Origin: Bacillus sp. FJAT-22090
GTDB lineage: Bacteria > Bacillota > Bacilli > Bacillales_A > Planococcaceae
Direction of reading: 5' to 3'
Assembly (NCBI RefSeq): GCF_001278755.1
Contig: NZ_CP012601.1
Location: forward strand, 1,302,001 to 1,366,000
Length of the DNA stretch: 64,000 bases
The notes beneath the pieces are model-generated. The model made no database searches. It worked only from the letters and a program-made list of their open reading frames with translations, and was not told where the DNA came from. Below, piece after piece: positions 62,825-64,000 of the stretch; position 1 is the stretch's first letter; each line of letters begins with the position of its first letter. A program made the translations under genes and the position numbers.

Positions 62825-63612
62825 TTGGCTATTACACCACGCTTCACTTGTAAAGAACTTATTGCATTTTTGATATCTCCACTTCTCATAAGCGATTCTC
62901 CTACAAGGACACCACTCGCTCCATATCCTGCAACTTTGGATGCGTCCTCAGAAGTCCAAATACCACTTTCACTTATTAATACACGTTCCTCATGGAAAGG
63001 AAAGATAGATGCAATTTCTTCGGTACGAGCTAAATCGACCTCAAATGTACGCAAATCTCGATTATTTACCCCAATAAGCTTCGCATCGAGCTGTAGGGCA
63101 CGTTTCATTTCCTCTACATCATGTACTTCCATTAATACTTCAAGCCCTTGATCTATTGCATACGAATAAAGTTTAGCTAACTCTTCTTCGCTGAGCGCAG
63201 CTACAATAAGTAAAACAACAGAGGCACCTGCATTTTTAGCGTAATCTATTTGAATAGGATGTATTACAAAATCTTTACACAATATTGGGATTGGCACAGT
63301 TCGAGCTACCTCTTCTAAATCAAAAAAAGTTCCTTTGAAGAAGGGTGTATCAGTTAATACGGATATACAAGCAGCTCCAGCTTGGTAATAGGCTGTAGCT
63401 TGTTCGCTAGGATTTACACCTTCTGCTATCAATCCCTTCGATGGGGAAGCACGTTTTATTTCCGAAATTACTTGTAACTGATTATTTTGATACATAACTT
63501 CAAAAAGTGAAGGTCTTGTGATTTGTATATTTTTCTTTTGCAAATTCTCTTTCAACATTTCCTCAATTTGGTCCTTCTTCTTTTCTAGAATCTTATCTAA
63601 AATAGTTGTCAT
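62821..63612 (-). CDS. trpC: Indole-3-glycerol phosphate synthase
   Basis: A 263-residue TIM barrel that closes the ring to indole-3-glycerol phosphate. Signature motifs are SEIKRASPSKGLI (catalytic Lys), ISVLTDTPFFKGTF, LCKDFVIHPIQI (Lys and following residues), VNNRDLRTFEVD and SESGIWTSED. It overlaps trpD and trpF by four bases each, a tight coupled operon. Confidence 0.97.
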   Translation of the reverse strand: MTTILDKILEKKKDQIEEMLKENLQKKNIQITRPSLFEVMYQNNQLQVISEIKRASPSKGLIAEGVNPSEQATAYYQAGAACISVLTDTPFFKGTFFDLEEVARTVPIPILCKDFVIHPIQIDYAKNAGASVVLLIVAALSEEELAKLYSYAIDQGLEVLMEVHDVEEMKRALQLDAKLIGVNNRDLRTFEVDLARTEEIASIFPFHEERVLISESGIWTSEDASKVAGYGASGVLVGESLMRSGDIKNAISSLQVKRGVIAK

Positions 63613-64000
63613 GACACAACCTCCTGCATAACCGCTTTTTCACTGAAAGCAATTACTGCCTCTAATTTTTCTAGCGCTTTTCCAGATAGAATAGTATCAG
63701 ACGCTATTTTAACTCCTTCTTGGATAGTGCTCGCGATGCCGCTCGCAAAGAGGCCGATACCACTATTGAATAGGACGGTATCTAAATAAGGACTACTTTC
63801 TCCCTGAAGAACTTTTCGCATAATTTTTGCATTTGCTTCTCCGTCTCCTCCACGTATTGCTGTAACAGGGGCAGATGATAATCCAACATCATCTGGTGTA
63901 ATGGTAAATGGGATAAGATCACCTTTGTCTACGAGAACCAATTTGTTTTTACCTGCTAAGGATGCTTCATCCATACCTCCAGCTCCACTTACGACAATAG
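63609..64000 (-). CDS. trpD: Anthranilate phosphoribosyltransferase, 5' part outside the window
   Basis: Only the C-terminal part of trpD is visible (about 130 residues, minus strand). VVSGAGGMDEASLAG at the edge is a conserved block of the family, followed by ITPDDVGL, AIRGGDGEANAKIM and VLFNSGIGLFASG. The enzyme attaches phosphoribosyl to anthranilate. The gene continues past position 64000, and trpE/trpG would be expected beyond. It overlaps trpC by four bases. Confidence 0.95.
   Translation of the reverse strand, partial: IVVSGAGGMDEASLAGKNKLVLVDKGDLIPFTITPDDVGLSSAPVTAIRGGDGEANAKIMRKVLQGESSPYLDTVLFNSGIGLFASGIASTIQEGVKIASDTILSGKALEKLEAVIAFSEKAVMQEVVS

Noticed and set aside
1-64000. CRISPR arrays, toxin-antitoxin or known phage-defence clusters
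   Set aside because: No regularly spaced repeats, Cas-like proteins or recognised defence gene pairs were found; the UvrA-like protein alone is not evidence of a defence system.

Overview
This window is AT-rich DNA from a spore-forming Gram-positive bacterium of the order Bacillales, probably Bacillaceae or Planococcaceae; a Psychrobacillus- or Lysinibacillus-like genus is a guess. The evidence is strong AGGAGG ribosome sites with frequent TTG/GTG starts, a GerA-family spore germination operon, a SpoVD-like penicillin-binding protein, a T-box leader, Zur, Pho and cre-type sites, thioredoxin-type ArsC and RNase J. It reads as chromosomal backbone with accessory cassettes. There is no CRISPR array, no intact insertion sequence and no prophage.

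Layout. 1-2400: arsenic operon arsR-arsB-arsC. 2.7-9.5 kb: a small conserved protein, an unusual UvrA-like ATPase with a degenerate third UvrA half, an ArsR-SRPBCC fusion regulator, small hypothetical proteins and a protein with two DUF1259 units. 10.4-13.5 kb: an MDR oxidoreductase, an alpha/beta hydrolase, an SDR protein without the YxxxK pair, and a decayed quinone-reductase-like gene. 13.6-15.5 kb: secreted alkaline phosphatase behind Pho-box-like repeats. 15.6-19 kb: a class II lysyl-tRNA synthetase under a T-box leader, then a Zur-box-controlled zagA-rpmG pair (zinc starvation). 19-21 kb: SpoVD-like PBP with an abnormal start. 21.4-24.9 kb: polar amino acid ABC importer with an aminotransferase. 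25.2-28.4 kb: potassium channel overlapping a 33-residue zinc ribbon, tRNA-Asn, an RNase J paralogue and a 4Fe-4S protein. 28.4-31.8 kb: citrate-type transporter, two acetyltransferases and an orphan holin.

32-42.1 kb is a maltodextrin locus. The mdxEFG importer, membrane-anchored amylase, oligo-1,6-glucosidase and LacI-type regulator read on the minus strand, and a neopullulanase is divergent. A perfect cre site lies between the two units. The outside amylase would shorten starch, the importer would take up the oligosaccharides, and the two cytoplasmic enzymes would finish hydrolysis. No ATPase for the importer is present.

42.3-50.5 kb: a tyrosine recombinase, a four-gene germination receptor operon (A-C-D-B order), BrnQ and a RocR-like regulator without GAFTGA. 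50.6-59.7 kb: two aminoglycoside-phosphotransferase-type kinases, YitT, a DUF4097 protein, a PlsC-like acyltransferase, a small heme-copper-oxidase-like protein, a TPR protein, an acetyltransferase, LysE and MFS exporters, and YqhV. 59.8-60.2 kb: a GC-rich long palindrome and the 3' relic of an ISL3-type transposase. 60.2-64 kb: the tryptophan genes trpD(partial)-C-F-B-A, tightly overlapping, with the relic directly after trpA.
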